Of a stretch of DNA of 64,000 bases, positions 19,345 through 27,808 are shown one piece after another. Every line of letters begins with the position of its first letter. Position 1 is the first letter of the stretch. The DNA is from a virus. The DNA lies in IMG/VR virus record IMGVR_UViG_3300032268_001383, positions 34,742 to 98,741 of that record. One strand, given 5' to 3'. The notes beneath the pieces are model-generated. The model saw only the letters and a program-made list of their open reading frames with translations. It had not been told where the DNA came from and ran no database searches. The position numbers and the translations under genes were made by a program.

Positions 19345-19983
19345 TTATTCTTCATCATCATATTCCTCTTCACCATCATCATCATCATCATATTCTTTCT
19401 GAATTTTGATTTCCTTTACATCATTAGTTATTTCTTTTACTAATCTTTCTAATGTTTTTTTGCCTTTAATTGCAACATTCCAATGTTTATCAATTAAATC
19501 ATATATTATTTCTAATATATCTTCTTTAGTTGAATCATTTTTTAATTTAAAATACTTATTTATATAAGTACTCCTAACTTCATCAATTGAGATAAGAGAA
19601 AATATCATTACACTTTTTAGATAATCAGTATAAGTGATATTTATTTCTAATCCCATAACCAAATTTAAATACTTATCTAAAGTACATAATTTGATGGTTT
19701 TGTGTATTTCATCTGGTTCAAAATACTTTGAAGCACTAAGTCCAAATTGATCTACTCCATTATATTTTTGTATAAATTCATCAAGTGTTTTACAATCTTT
19801 GTTGATAGTGAATCTATCGATTATAGCCTTAGAAACCTCTTCGATATACTCTGGTGAAGATTTAAGAAGAAGTAAAGCCATCTTAATATCTGATGTATTA
19901 TTAGTTAATATCATATCACAGATATTATTTGCTTGATTTGAGAAACTCTCATTAAACTTTTTAAATTTTAGTATTCTTTTCAT
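19345..19983 (-). CDS. Leader-bearing helical protein with acidic tail
   Basis: A 212-residue helical protein. The first 13 residues (MKRILKFKKFNES) match the shared MKxIKxFxxFxE-type leader. The C-terminus ends in a run of Asp/Glu (about 16 of the last 18 residues), which may mimic nucleic acid or bind basic proteins. Only 3 nt separate it from the upstream gene. I recognise no catalytic motif. Confidence 0.55.
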   Translation of the reverse strand: MKRILKFKKFNESFSNQANNICDMILTNNTSDIKMALLLLKSSPEYIEEVSKAIIDRFTINKDCKTLDEFIQKYNGVDQFGLSASKYFEPDEIHKTIKLCTLDKYLNLVMGLEINITYTDYLKSVMIFSLISIDEVRSTYINKYFKLKNDSTKEDILEIIYDLIDKHWNVAIKGKKTLERLVKEITNDVKEIKIQKEYDDDDDGEEEYDDEE

Positions 19984-19986
19984 TTT

Positions 19987-20373
19987 TTAATTTAGTATTT
20001 CTTTTTTTAGAAACTCTAATAGTCCCATAAATTCATCACATTTGTATGTAGATTCATGATAGTCACCATCATCATATGGTTCATATGAGTATAGAAAAAC
20101 ATAGTACCACTCATCATGATCTTTAAAAAAACGTAAATCAATATATAGATCACCTATATCCAAATAAAATTCTTCTTCTTCAAATTCAGTAGTTGGAGAT
20201 TTTCGGACTGAAACATCTTCAAATTTTTCTTGAATCATATCATTTATAATATCAATTTCCTCTTGGATGATGGGAACTATACCTTCTATTTTAGAACCAT
20301 ACACTTCATCAGACACAACTTGATAAAGTTCCGAATTATCCTCAAATAAATTATAATTTTTTATATATCTCAT
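19987..20373 (-). CDS. Leader-bearing small acidic protein
   Basis: A 128-residue acidic protein starting MRYIKNYNLFEDNSE, a clear version of the shared leader with a possible L-F-E processing site. The body has strand-rich segments (EEEFYLDIGDLYIDLRFF, EWYYVFLYSY) and reads like a small alpha/beta domain that also resembles the C-terminal part of the 254-residue neighbour (both end in a DE/CFDxxxxLxxxLxxxI pattern). The function is unknown. Confidence 0.55.
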   Translation of the reverse strand: MRYIKNYNLFEDNSELYQVVSDEVYGSKIEGIVPIIQEEIDIINDMIQEKFEDVSVRKSPTTEFEEEEFYLDIGDLYIDLRFFKDHDEWYYVFLYSYEPYDDGDYHESTYKCDEFMGLLEFLKKEILN

Positions 20374-20400
20374 TTATTATTTATATTCTTTTTTTAACTT

Positions 20401-21165
20401 TTACCAAAGTGTCATGTAGTATTCGGCTACCCAATTATGTATTCCATCGATAAGGCATTGCTCTAAACCAACAAAGTCAAAACATTTATAATAATATTCA
20501 CTATGGTTAACATTCATAATAGCAAAATACCTATCATCATCATCCCTACAAAACGAAAATTCAGAGTCCGACATTTGATTAAATATTAATTTTACAACCT
20601 CCCCAACTTTTGCTACCTTTATATCTAATAGTTGTTCAGGTATATCTAAATATTTCTTTTTACTCAATTCTTTTTTGAAAAAATTTAAAACATTTTCAAT
20701 TTCATTTTGACGAATTGTCTCAAGTTCAGGGTCATATTTTTTTTCATCACTTTCATCTACCGAACATTCTATTCCATCTTCTGAAAAAGTGATATTTTGT
20801 ATTTCTTTCCAAAATTCTCTATCTTGTTCTACTGTTATAGTTTTGGAATCTGTACCAAAATCATTTTTGCAAGTAAGAGTAATTTCATTAGTGCCCTGCT
20901 TTAGTTTAAGATAATTTGCAACGAAATTCGAATTCTTATCAAATCTGAAATCCATCAATCCTCCAGGTTCAAATCTAAAGTTAGTAAATTCAACACCATT
21001 AACTTCTAAAGTTATGTTACTTGCATCATCAATGTTTGAAATCTTAGCCTGTATGGTAATATTATGATGTTGGGTGAAAATTTCATCTGAGTTAGGGACA
21101 ATAATTGATATTATTGGTAACTGTCCTGAATTTTCAAAAAGTTTAAAAGTTTTTAAATGTTTCAT
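20401..21165 (-). CDS. Leader-bearing protein with Ig-like domain
   Basis: A 254-residue protein. The leader is MKHLKTFKLFENSG. Residues ~15-110 form a predicted Ig-like/PKD-type beta sandwich (ITIQAKISNIDDASNITLEV, TNEITLTCKNDFGTDSKTI). The C-terminal ~110 residues are an alpha/beta domain resembling the 128-residue downstream protein. The first 25 bases of the gene and its upstream junction are a near copy of those of the next gene upstream (see the repeat at 21141-21191). The function is unknown. Confidence 0.55.
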   Translation of the reverse strand: MKHLKTFKLFENSGQLPIISIIVPNSDEIFTQHHNITIQAKISNIDDASNITLEVNGVEFTNFRFEPGGLMDFRFDKNSNFVANYLKLKQGTNEITLTCKNDFGTDSKTITVEQDREFWKEIQNITFSEDGIECSVDESDEKKYDPELETIRQNEIENVLNFFKKELSKKKYLDIPEQLLDIKVAKVGEVVKLIFNQMSDSEFSFCRDDDDRYFAIMNVNHSEYYYKCFDFVGLEQCLIDGIHNWVAEYYMTLW

Positions 21166-21191
21166 TTTGTATTACTTAAATTCTGTTTTAT
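21141..21191 (-). repeat. 51-bp direct repeat, copy A (gene junction plus leader)
   Basis: Positions 21141-21191 and 22081-22131 match at 47 of 51 bases by eye. Each copy covers the junction AAACAGAATTTAAGTAATAC, the start codon and the first eight codons of a leader-bearing gene. This copy has ATG as the start codon. Confidence 0.85.
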
Positions 21192-22105
21192 TTACTAATG
21201 AATTTTTTAAATTTATCTAAAAACTCAATAAAATCTTTATCAAATAAATTTATACTTATTCCAATATCTTTTAATGAGTTGATATAGTCAGAGAAATATT
21301 TTTTATCATATATCGTAGATTGTTCCAGAGTTTCAATTCCTATATTTGGGTACATTTTTTCATATCCTATATAAGTTTTGTAGTCATTCTTCTCAACGTA
21401 TTGTTTCAATTTATCCAAATTCCTATCAATTATACCAACATATTTTTCGTAATCAACATCTTCTAAATTATCAAATGAATATTCATAAAATAATTTTTCT
21501 AAAGTTTCAAAAGTTGTATTCCAATCATATATACTTTTGGCAAAATCATCTCCCTGAAATTTAGTTTTTACATATGGAAGTATTTCACTCTTTTTAAATT
21601 CAGTTCTCTCAACCCATTCAGGGTATTTCTTTTTTAATTCATCAATTAGTTTGGAAATCCTTTCCACAATCCTATCTTCAAAAATTATAGTCTTATCATT
21701 ATAAAGCCCTTTCCCTTCGTCATAAATCTCCTTGAAATCACTTCCTTTATTTATGTGCAATTGAACAGCGCCATACTCATTAGTTGAATCGAGATAATGG
21801 TGATCAACATAAAATAAAGAAGTAATATTTTTTCTATTTTGTGGGGTATTATCAACATCATAAAATTCAATGATTGAATCAATAATTGAATTTGTAACAA
21901 CATCTATAATAATGCTGGACTTATTTATTCGAGCTGCGTCAAATTGAATTTGCTTCTCATTCTTACCAATTACTGTACGTCCCCTTTTATGACCCGTAAT
22001 TTTGGTTAATGCATCAATTAAATTATTTGAAATGAAAGTATTGACATCGTAACTATCCAACGATTTTAATTCATTTAATTGTCTAAAAGTCTTTAAACGT
22101 TTAAT
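21188..22105 (-). CDS. Leader-bearing unknown protein, probably with an ATT start
   Basis: The open frame can start at a TTG at 22060, but the frame runs upstream to an ATT at 22105, giving I-KRLKTFRQLNELKS before DSYDV. That reading restores the shared leader exactly where the duplicated copy (21165) has ATG, so I prefer ATT at 22105 (305 residues). ATT is a rare start codon, known from infC; a sequencing error or a loss-of-start mutation is the alternative. The body is charged and alpha/beta with FYVDHHYLDS near residue 105, recalling a His-rich DHH-like loop, but no family is certain. Confidence 0.5.
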   Translation of the reverse strand: MKRLKTFRQLNELKSLDSYDVNTFISNNLIDALTKITGHKRGRTVIGKNEKQIQFDAARINKSSIIIDVVTNSIIDSIIEFYDVDNTPQNRKNITSLFYVDHHYLDSTNEYGAVQLHINKGSDFKEIYDEGKGLYNDKTIIFEDRIVERISKLIDELKKKYPEWVERTEFKKSEILPYVKTKFQGDDFAKSIYDWNTTFETLEKLFYEYSFDNLEDVDYEKYVGIIDRNLDKLKQYVEKNDYKTYIGYEKMYPNIGIETLEQSTIYDKKYFSDYINSLKDIGISINLFDKDFIEFLDKFKKFISK

Positions 22106-22131
22106 TTTGTATTACTTAAATTCTGTTTTAT
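22081..22131 (-). repeat. 51-bp direct repeat, copy B (start codon reads ATT)
   Basis: This is the second copy of the repeat at 21141-21191, 940 bp away. The four differences are at 22083, 22091, 22098 and 22103. The last one changes the start codon from ATG to ATT on the minus strand. Confidence 0.85.
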
Positions 22132-23221
22132 CATTTGATAAATAAAAATCATCGAAGTTAAAATATTTTTCATAGACTTCTCTAATTTTGTTTATGTTAA
22201 CTTTTTCAACAATATCTTTAACAGACCAACCTTTCGGTAAAATCCAATGATTTACATTACTAAATCGATTAATCCTATCCTTTTTTAACTTAATCAAATA
22301 AGATTCTTTAATTGTTTCCAACCTTCCTTTAGTGATATATTTATCAGGGTTAGTAATTACTGTTCTTACAGCATCATAAACACTTTCAACATTCTTAGAA
22401 GATGTCTGTGTTGTTATCGATGTCACACCTTGTTGATTCATTCTTGATTGAAAACATCTAATATAGTATACTAATCCTCTTTTTTCTCTTACTTCTGTAT
22501 AAAGTGGTGAAGATAAACCAGATGATAACATACTATTTATGAAAGTGATATAAGCGAAGTCCGATTCTGCTACCGGAGAAACCATAATTAAGGAAGATTT
22601 ATCACCAAAATCATTCATCTTTTCTATAGTCGCCTCTGGATAAGGTCCAAATTTTACTTTTTTGTTTATCTTAGGTTGAAAGAAATCAATATCATCTCTA
22701 TCAAATTTTGTTTTAGCGGAAACATTGATAATTTTTGTTGGGTTTTGAAATTGTAATTCGAAGAAATTTAGACAATCCATAAATTTAAGATTTTCTAAAT
22801 CTTCTCTCCTTCCAATTGGATCATAGTCTAAAAACAACTTTCTGCCTAAATTCAAAGCATGCGATTCTGTTTGTTCCCCAAAATAATCTGTGTATTCTTG
22901 AAGAACAATATTTCTTTCTTTTTCGAAGTCCTCTTTAGTAATATTAAATTGTGACATCAAGTCAAAAATTTCATATTTACGTGCGTTTATGTTCTCTTCT
23001 AAGCCAGTAAAATAAAAAACTATATTATTACTATCGGTATAGGCATTCCAGTCAATAGATTCTCTTTCTAAATCTTCTCTTAGATGTTCGAAATTTTTGC
23101 ACATTAAATGTTCTCCTAAATGTGCCAACCCTTTCCAACCTTCTTTTTCTAAATTAGTAGAACCTTCGTAAACGATATAGAATCCAGATAAATCTGTTTG
23201 ACTTTTGAGATTAATAATCAT
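22112..23221 (-). CDS. M16-family (pitrilysin/insulinase-like) zinc metallopeptidase
   Basis: A 369-residue protein. The inverted zinc motif HxxEH is at residues 34-38 (AHLGEHLM), and the third ligand is a Glu near 109 in ERNIVLQEY, the usual spacing for M16. The C-terminal half contains REKRGLVYYIRCF, matching the conserved R-G-L-x-Y substrate-contact segment of the second M16 domain. The length (~370) suggests a single catalytic half that would pair with itself or another subunit. M16 enzymes degrade peptides or process precursors inside a closed chamber. Peptidases of this family are uncommon in phages. It sits within the leader-bearing gene cluster but lacks the leader. The start overlaps the RHH gene by 11 nt. 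Confidence 0.8.
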   Translation of the reverse strand: MIINLKSQTDLSGFYIVYEGSTNLEKEGWKGLAHLGEHLMCKNFEHLREDLERESIDWNAYTDSNNIVFYFTGLEENINARKYEIFDLMSQFNITKEDFEKERNIVLQEYTDYFGEQTESHALNLGRKLFLDYDPIGRREDLENLKFMDCLNFFELQFQNPTKIINVSAKTKFDRDDIDFFQPKINKKVKFGPYPEATIEKMNDFGDKSSLIMVSPVAESDFAYITFINSMLSSGLSSPLYTEVREKRGLVYYIRCFQSRMNQQGVTSITTQTSSKNVESVYDAVRTVITNPDKYITKGRLETIKESYLIKLKKDRINRFSNVNHWILPKGWSVKDIVEKVNINKIREVYEKYFNFDDFYLSNDKTEFK

Positions 23222-23375
23222 TTTCTTCTAAATATTTTTTTATTATATAATCAACCAATCTTGATTTCTTATAAAAATTTTTTTCAATAGTAATTTTTTC
23301 TAATTTACTATTCGAATCATTATCTATACTTATAGATATTTTAACTTTCTTTTTATTGTGAGGTATTTTAGCCAT
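23211..23375 (-). CDS. Ribbon-helix-helix (CopG/Arc-like) small protein
   Basis: I chose the ATG at 23375 (MAKIPHNKKKVK) rather than one eight codons upstream, because the TTAATATATA box lies 9 nt before it and the upstream codons fall within or before that box. The 54-residue protein has a KVKISISID strand followed by two helices (NSKLEKITIEKNF, KSRLVDYIIKKYLEE), the pattern of ribbon-helix-helix DNA-binding repressors. It overlaps the peptidase gene and may regulate it. The fold is inferred from pattern only. Confidence 0.6.
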   Translation of the reverse strand: MAKIPHNKKKVKISISIDNDSNSKLEKITIEKNFYKKSRLVDYIIKKYLEENDY

Positions 23376-23383
23376 ATTCAAAT

Positions 23384-23393
23384 TATATATTAA
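23384..23393 (-). promoter_or_regulatory. Candidate promoter box for the RHH and M16 genes
   Basis: The minus strand reads TTTTAATATATAATTTG, with the core ending 9 nt before the ATG at 23375. It supports that ATG as the true start and implies a very short or absent 5' leader. Confidence 0.5.
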
Positions 23394-23471
23394 AATCAAT
23401 AACTGTAATATTAATGTATGAAAAAAAGTTTTAAAAAGGTAAGAAAAAAGTAAGAAGAAAACAAGTGTTAT

Positions 23472-23481
23472 TTAATATATA
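23472..23481 (+). promoter_or_regulatory. Candidate promoter box for the HNH endonuclease gene
   Basis: The sequence TTTAATATATAG has its core ending 6 nt before the ATG at 23487. It is divergent from the box at 23384. Confidence 0.5.
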
Positions 23482-23486
23482 GTACT

Positions 23487-24455
23487 ATGATAGTTACAGA
23501 AAAAGTATTAATAGAAGTTAATAATAAAAATATCCATATTTTTAGGAAAAAATTAGGTTGTGATATAGAAATAGGATTGAACGAAATCTCTGTTAGAGAT
23601 TTATCTAAGGGTAGTCATTTCAAAGTAGAAGTGAAGTGTGATTCTTGTGAAAGTATTAATAATATAGAATGGAGAGCCTATTTGAAATTCACAAAAGATG
23701 AAACTGATATTTATTGTTGTAAAAAGTGTAACAATGTTAAAGTCCGTAAGACAAATTTGGAAAGATACGGTGTTGTCTGTAACTCTCAATTAGAAAGTAA
23801 TAAAAAAAAGGTAAAAGAAAAGTCACATTCATCAAATATAAAAAGAATAGACACGCTTGAGAAGAAATATGGTGAATTTTATTTTGATGTTATATCTGAA
23901 AAAAGGAAAAAAACTATGTTCAATAAGTATGGTGTACAAAGCTCATTTCAAATTGAGGAAACAAAGGAAAAAAGGAAAAAATCACTAAAGGAAAAATATG
24001 GATCAGAAACATTCAATAATCCAGACAAAACAAAAAATACAAGAATATGTAATGGAACTCAAATAAATGATGACTTGATAAACGATTTCATAGACTATAA
24101 AAAAATTGCTGTCAATAGAACAAATACTATTTATAACAACAATAAAGATATAATTAATCCATTAAAATACAAACGTTCTCAAAATGATTATCATATAGAT
24201 CATAAATTTTCATTAAAGCAAGGATTTTTGAATAATATACCAATAGAAATAATAACACATCCTTTAAATCTACAAATGATATATTGTAAAGAAAACTTAT
24301 CAAAACAAGATTCTTGTTGTATATCTCTTGAGGATTTGTTGATTTTAATCTTTGAAAACGACATCGAAGTAAAAATAAATCATACTTACATAAAAGAAAA
24401 ATACTCTAATATCAAAGCAACCGTTGAGAACATACTCAAAGGTATCAAAAAGTAA
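23487..24455 (+). CDS. Free-standing HNH homing endonuclease
   Basis: A 322-residue protein. The N-terminal ~80 residues contain two Cys pairs (VKCDSCES and CCKKCNN) after a VNNKN...DLSKGSH segment. This region is clearly homologous to the N-terminus of the endonuclease at 54039-55646. Residues ~90-190 hold repeated K-x-T-x-x-x-K-Y-G-V units like DNA-recognition modules of phage homing enzymes. The C-terminus is the nuclease: YHIDHKFSL near 234 supplies the first His-Asp-His, with HPLNLQMI and ENLSKQ after it (HNH/N and H). It stands alone in plus orientation between minus-strand genes, as mobile homing genes do. Confidence 0.8.
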   Translation: MIVTEKVLIEVNNKNIHIFRKKLGCDIEIGLNEISVRDLSKGSHFKVEVKCDSCESINNIEWRAYLKFTKDETDIYCCKKCNNVKVRKTNLERYGVVCNSQLESNKKKVKEKSHSSNIKRIDTLEKKYGEFYFDVISEKRKKTMFNKYGVQSSFQIEETKEKRKKSLKEKYGSETFNNPDKTKNTRICNGTQINDDLINDFIDYKKIAVNRTNTIYNNNKDIINPLKYKRSQNDYHIDHKFSLKQGFLNNIPIEIITHPLNLQMIYCKENLSKQDSCCISLEDLLILIFENDIEVKINHTYIKEKYSNIKATVENILKGIKK

Positions 24456-24514
24456 CCACTAAATGCATTTTTTCAAGAATGAAATCTATGTAATTAGATA
24501 AATATTTCATTTCT

Positions 24515-25309
24515 TTATTTTTTATATGTTGAATACCACTGATTCAATAATTCTAACGCTTCTTCTCTTGTTGAAACACTATTAACAATTTTTCCAAATT
24601 CAGATTTATAAAAATTTGGTATATCGGCACCACTCAAACCTAAATCAGAAAAATCGTCTTTTGTAATTAATTGTTCTTTTTTATATGATTTTGCGGCTTT
24701 TACTTCTTCTGGTTTTCTTGTAACATTTACTGGGTCAGTAGTCCATGCAAATAGCGGATATTTTCCCCAATATGGGCTTTTTAATAAATCTGAGACAGTT
24801 CCGAATCCTATGAATTGTGCTTCTAATAATGTATCTATTTTGTTTTGACACAATTCAGTTAATTCGGATTTATCTTTACCCAAATCTGATTCTTGCAAAA
24901 AATTTCGATCTATTCTATTGAGTTCTTGACTAATTATAGGATTTTTTCTTATGGCTCCAGTTAGAGTATATCCATAATTGTAATACCACTCATTGATTGT
25001 AACGAAAAATGTCCATCCAATAACTGAGTTCTCATCTAGTTTTACTACATAAACATGTTTACCATATACTGATTTCAAGTCCGGTGAGAAAGCCTTTTCA
25101 TCCATAAAATGAACACACCTCAATCTGTCAGGAAAACCAGCATTTATTAAAGAATCATTCCAAATATTCTGACCAGTCAATATTCTATCTTTACTTCTTG
25201 ACCATTCTATTTCGGTATTGTCACCAATGATATCTTCATGACTGAATCTATAAAATTGAGGAGATTCAAGATAAGCTTCAAATAATTTAAATGTTTTAAT
25301 TCTTTTCAT
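24515..25309 (-). CDS. Leader-bearing unknown protein (264 aa)
   Basis: A 264-residue protein beginning MKRIKTFKLFEAYLES, a strong match to the shared leader, with LFEA as a possible processing site. The body is globular and Trp/Tyr-rich (FYRFSHEDI, HVYVVKLDENSVIGWTFFVT, PLFAWTTDP). The YRF followed by strand-turn elements superficially recalls ADP-ribosyltransferases such as T4 Alt, which also carries such a leader, but no R-S-E triad can be assigned, so I leave it unknown. The start is 1 nt from the stop of the P-loop kinase gene. Confidence 0.55.
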   Translation of the reverse strand: MKRIKTFKLFEAYLESPQFYRFSHEDIIGDNTEIEWSRSKDRILTGQNIWNDSLINAGFPDRLRCVHFMDEKAFSPDLKSVYGKHVYVVKLDENSVIGWTFFVTINEWYYNYGYTLTGAIRKNPIISQELNRIDRNFLQESDLGKDKSELTELCQNKIDTLLEAQFIGFGTVSDLLKSPYWGKYPLFAWTTDPVNVTRKPEEVKAAKSYKKEQLITKDDFSDLGLSGADIPNFYKSEFGKIVNSVSTREEALELLNQWYSTYKK

Positions 25310-25310
25310 T

Positions 25311-25955
25311 TTAGTATTTGTTTAATATATTATTGTCCGATTGGACATATTCACCTAATTCATTTCTTTGTAAAATATTGCCTATTTCATCAAATTTATA
25401 AAATTTATAAGCATCTTCTTGTCTTTCTACTAAGTAATAGTTATTTGGGTTGAGATTAAGGTATTCTTTAAGATTTGTTTTTTGTTTTTCGTAAGAATGT
25501 CTTAGATAATCCGTTGGTACATTTCTATCTCTTTGGATATTACCTATCTGAGCCATTTCCAAGCTACCTATCAAGTGAATAAAAATTATATCGAATCCAT
25601 TCTGAATAGACTTATTGTAAATATTTTTAATATTTTCGAGTTGAGTTCCGGTTGTATCATAGATAAATGATGTTCCATTGTCGATAAAATAAAATAATCT
25701 ATCTAAATTTAATTTAGAAGCTGTAGAATGATATGATTTTGGATCTTTAGTGAATTTTAAAGAGACATCGTCAGTAGAGAATGTTTTTATATTCGGATTT
25801 CTTGGTTGGATAAATTTAGAAATGAAAGTCGATTTACCAATTCCAGGTGTGCCGAGTAAAATCACACCTAATCTATTAGAACGTGTTAATTTTGGAATTG
25901 GATCGTTCTTTGAATGTTCCTCAAGAAATTTAGTAAAGCTAAAAATATTCATCAT
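25311..25955 (-). CDS. P-loop kinase (zeta-toxin/polynucleotide-kinase-like) with leader
   Basis: A 214-residue protein (213 if the second of two adjacent ATGs is used). It begins MNIFSFTKFLEEHSKND, a divergent version of the shared leader with FLEE as a possible processing site. Walker A is GTPGIGKST (35-43). A Thr-Asp-Asp in FSTDDVSLKF follows the second strand, and YDTTGTQ near 118 gives the kinase-type D-x-T-G. The lid region contains an RDRN segment. This layout is that of small metabolite, zeta-toxin or polynucleotide 5'-kinases. The substrate is unknown. The start overlaps the upstream stop (TAATG). Confidence 0.65.
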   Translation of the reverse strand: MMNIFSFTKFLEEHSKNDPIPKLTRSNRLGVILLGTPGIGKSTFISKFIQPRNPNIKTFSTDDVSLKFTKDPKSYHSTASKLNLDRLFYFIDNGTSFIYDTTGTQLENIKNIYNKSIQNGFDIIFIHLIGSLEMAQIGNIQRDRNVPTDYLRHSYEKQKTNLKEYLNLNPNNYYLVERQEDAYKFYKFDEIGNILQRNELGEYVQSDNNILNKY

Positions 25956-26758
25956 TATTTTAGTGTAATTTTCAATAAGTCACCTGTTTTTTCTTTGGTA
26001 TAAGAACCTGGTATACAACTATCAAATATAAGTCTAATTTTTTCCTCCATAGATTCTGGAGTAAAATGATCCTCCTTTGCATCATCTTTGTTTAAAAAAA
26101 TTATCAAATTGACAGCATTTAATAGTTTTTCCATTTGAAAAATTAAAGAACTACCTTCAACTTTTAAGTATGTTTTTAACTTATTTTCTATTTTCCATTC
26201 TCTAATAATTGATGATGGTAATATTCCACTTCCAAAATTTTGTAATAGTAGAATCTCATCAGAAAGTGCCTTTGCTGCTATTTTGGGAAAATTATCTAAA
26301 GCATTATTTTGCTCTAGCCACAATTTACCATAAGGAAGTTGATGCCAACCATAGGAAAATTTTATGGTTATGTCATCTGATAAACTTGTATCGAGAGTAT
26401 ATCCAGCTAGTGGAAATTTAGAACCAGTCCATTTGTACAGAAAATAATCAAATGTTCCAAAGCTTCCATCTATAAGTTCATCTTGAATTTCTAATCTATA
26501 TTTGGAGAATAGGGAAGAGAGACTGGATTCATCCCAGCCTAAATCATACAAGTCTGATTCTATTATATCTAAATCTTTATCTGGGTCTCTTTCAGATCGT
26601 GCTAATTTGCTATAAGATTTAACCATTTCTTTTTCGTCACCGGAAAATCTTCTGTATTGTTCTATCAATTTTTTAAAATCCTCCAAGAATTTTTCAAGTG
26701 CTTTCTCTTGTTCTAATTCAACTTGTATACCTTTAATATTTAGTTTAATATTGGTCAT
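25955..26758 (-). CDS. Unknown protein (267 aa)
   Basis: A 267-residue, mixed alpha/beta protein starting MTNIKLNIKGIQVELEQEKA. It has no leader of the shared type. A helical first third is followed by a Trp/Gly/Tyr-rich middle (YGWHQLPYGKLWL) and a helical end. It is coupled to the kinase gene through a TAATG overlap. A TTTTTATATATAG element, a variant of the promoter box, lies about 20-30 nt upstream. I do not recognise the family. Confidence 0.5.
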   Translation of the reverse strand: MTNIKLNIKGIQVELEQEKALEKFLEDFKKLIEQYRRFSGDEKEMVKSYSKLARSERDPDKDLDIIESDLYDLGWDESSLSSLFSKYRLEIQDELIDGSFGTFDYFLYKWTGSKFPLAGYTLDTSLSDDITIKFSYGWHQLPYGKLWLEQNNALDNFPKIAAKALSDEILLLQNFGSGILPSSIIREWKIENKLKTYLKVEGSSLIFQMEKLLNAVNLIIFLNKDDAKEDHFTPESMEEKIRLIFDSCIPGSYTKEKTGDLLKITLK

Positions 26759-26799
26759 CTTATATTTATCATTTATTCTATATATAAAAATAGATTTTA

Positions 26800-27759
26800 C
26801 TAAAATTCCCTACTAGATAAATATTGAAGAAAGTCAAAACTGTTATCTTGAAAGTTTAACATTTCTCTATTGATAGATACAGGTTCAATATCACTTAAAT
26901 CTAATTTCCTTTCAAAAATTATTTCAGCAGCATCTTTTCCACTTTTACAATGCCAAGTCTTGTTCCTAATACCACATAGATTAAAAAATTTAGACAAAAT
27001 TGCACCTGTTTTCCAACCTACCTGATCATTATCACAAAGTATATTAATCGATGATGGTTTACTTTCCAATAACCTATACAATTGAATAGAAGACCACATT
27101 GCACTCGATACAGAAACTGCGTTCAGTCCAATAGATTTGAGTGACATCATATCAAATAAACCCTCACAAATCCAAACTTCATCCATTTCTTTTTCTAAAC
27201 CCCAAACATCTATATCGGGTATAGCTAAAGAATACTTCAACTTACCAACAGAAGAGATTTTACGAATTGTACAATTTTTTAGTATACCTGATTCAAAAAG
27301 AGGGATAATTATTCCTTCTTCCGGGAAATTTGGGTCGAGAAATGTATTGAGTAGTGGATGAAGCGAGAAATTTAATTTATTAAGTATATCATGATCTTGA
27401 ATAAATGAAACCCCGCTTAACGAATATTGATTTATAATATCTTCATTGATTCCTCTCGAGTTTAGAAATTTCGATTCAGTATCCGAAAATTTACCAGTAT
27501 TCTCGAATATTTGTGTGGATAGACAGGAAATATCTGATATTTTTAGTTGGACATCTTCTGAATCTAAATTCAATTTGGATTTGTCTATTTCTATGAACCT
27601 CTCAAAGTTATTATAAATTTTCTTCACCCAATTGAGTTTTTTTTCAACTTCTAATAATATTTTGGTGTCGATATCTTTCGGTAAAAAATTCTTGACAACC
27701 CCTTTAACACTACGGTTGTTATATAAGATATATGCTAGTTCTTCATTAGTATAATTCAT
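26800..27759 (-). CDS. 61: DNA primase with Toprim domain (T4 gp61-like)
   Basis: A 319-residue protein. The Toprim fold is clear: VWICEGLFDMMSLKSIG with Glu199 and Asp203, then INILCDNDQVGWKTG with Asp243-x-Asp245, followed by SGKDAAEII. These acidic residues bind the catalytic metals for RNA primer synthesis. The N-terminal ~90 residues lack an obvious CHC2 zinc finger, unlike DnaG. The length is close to T4 gp61 (342). It would work with the gp41/DnaB-like helicase at 59793-61121. The gene lies directly downstream of phoH, separated by an intrinsic terminator and a TATATATA element, so it has its own promoter. Confidence 0.8.
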   Translation of the reverse strand: MNYTNEELAYILYNNRSVKGVVKNFLPKDIDTKILLEVEKKLNWVKKIYNNFERFIEIDKSKLNLDSEDVQLKISDISCLSTQIFENTGKFSDTESKFLNSRGINEDIINQYSLSGVSFIQDHDILNKLNFSLHPLLNTFLDPNFPEEGIIIPLFESGILKNCTIRKISSVGKLKYSLAIPDIDVWGLEKEMDEVWICEGLFDMMSLKSIGLNAVSVSSAMWSSIQLYRLLESKPSSINILCDNDQVGWKTGAILSKFFNLCGIRNKTWHCKSGKDAAEIIFERKLDLSDIEPVSINREMLNFQDNSFDFLQYLSSREF

Positions 27760-27776
27760 AGTTTATATATAGAAAA

Positions 27777-27804
27777 AAACTGGTTAGATTTCTCTAACCA
27801 GTTT
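27777..27804 (-). terminator. Intrinsic terminator after phoH
   Basis: A 12-bp perfect stem (AAACTGGTTAGA / TCTAACCAGTTT) with a 4-nt loop. On the minus strand it is followed by TTTTC directly after the stem. It lies between the phoH stop and the primase start. Confidence 0.8.
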
Positions 27805-27808
27805 AATT

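Noticed and set aside
23376-23399. N-terminal extension of the ribbon-helix-helix gene
   Set aside because: The promoter box lies within this stretch, so the ATG at 23375 is the better start.
24515-25309. ADP-ribosyltransferase (Alt-like) function for the leader-bearing 264-residue protein
   Set aside because: Only a YRF and loose strand pattern agree; no convincing R-S-E triad or E-x-E could be placed.
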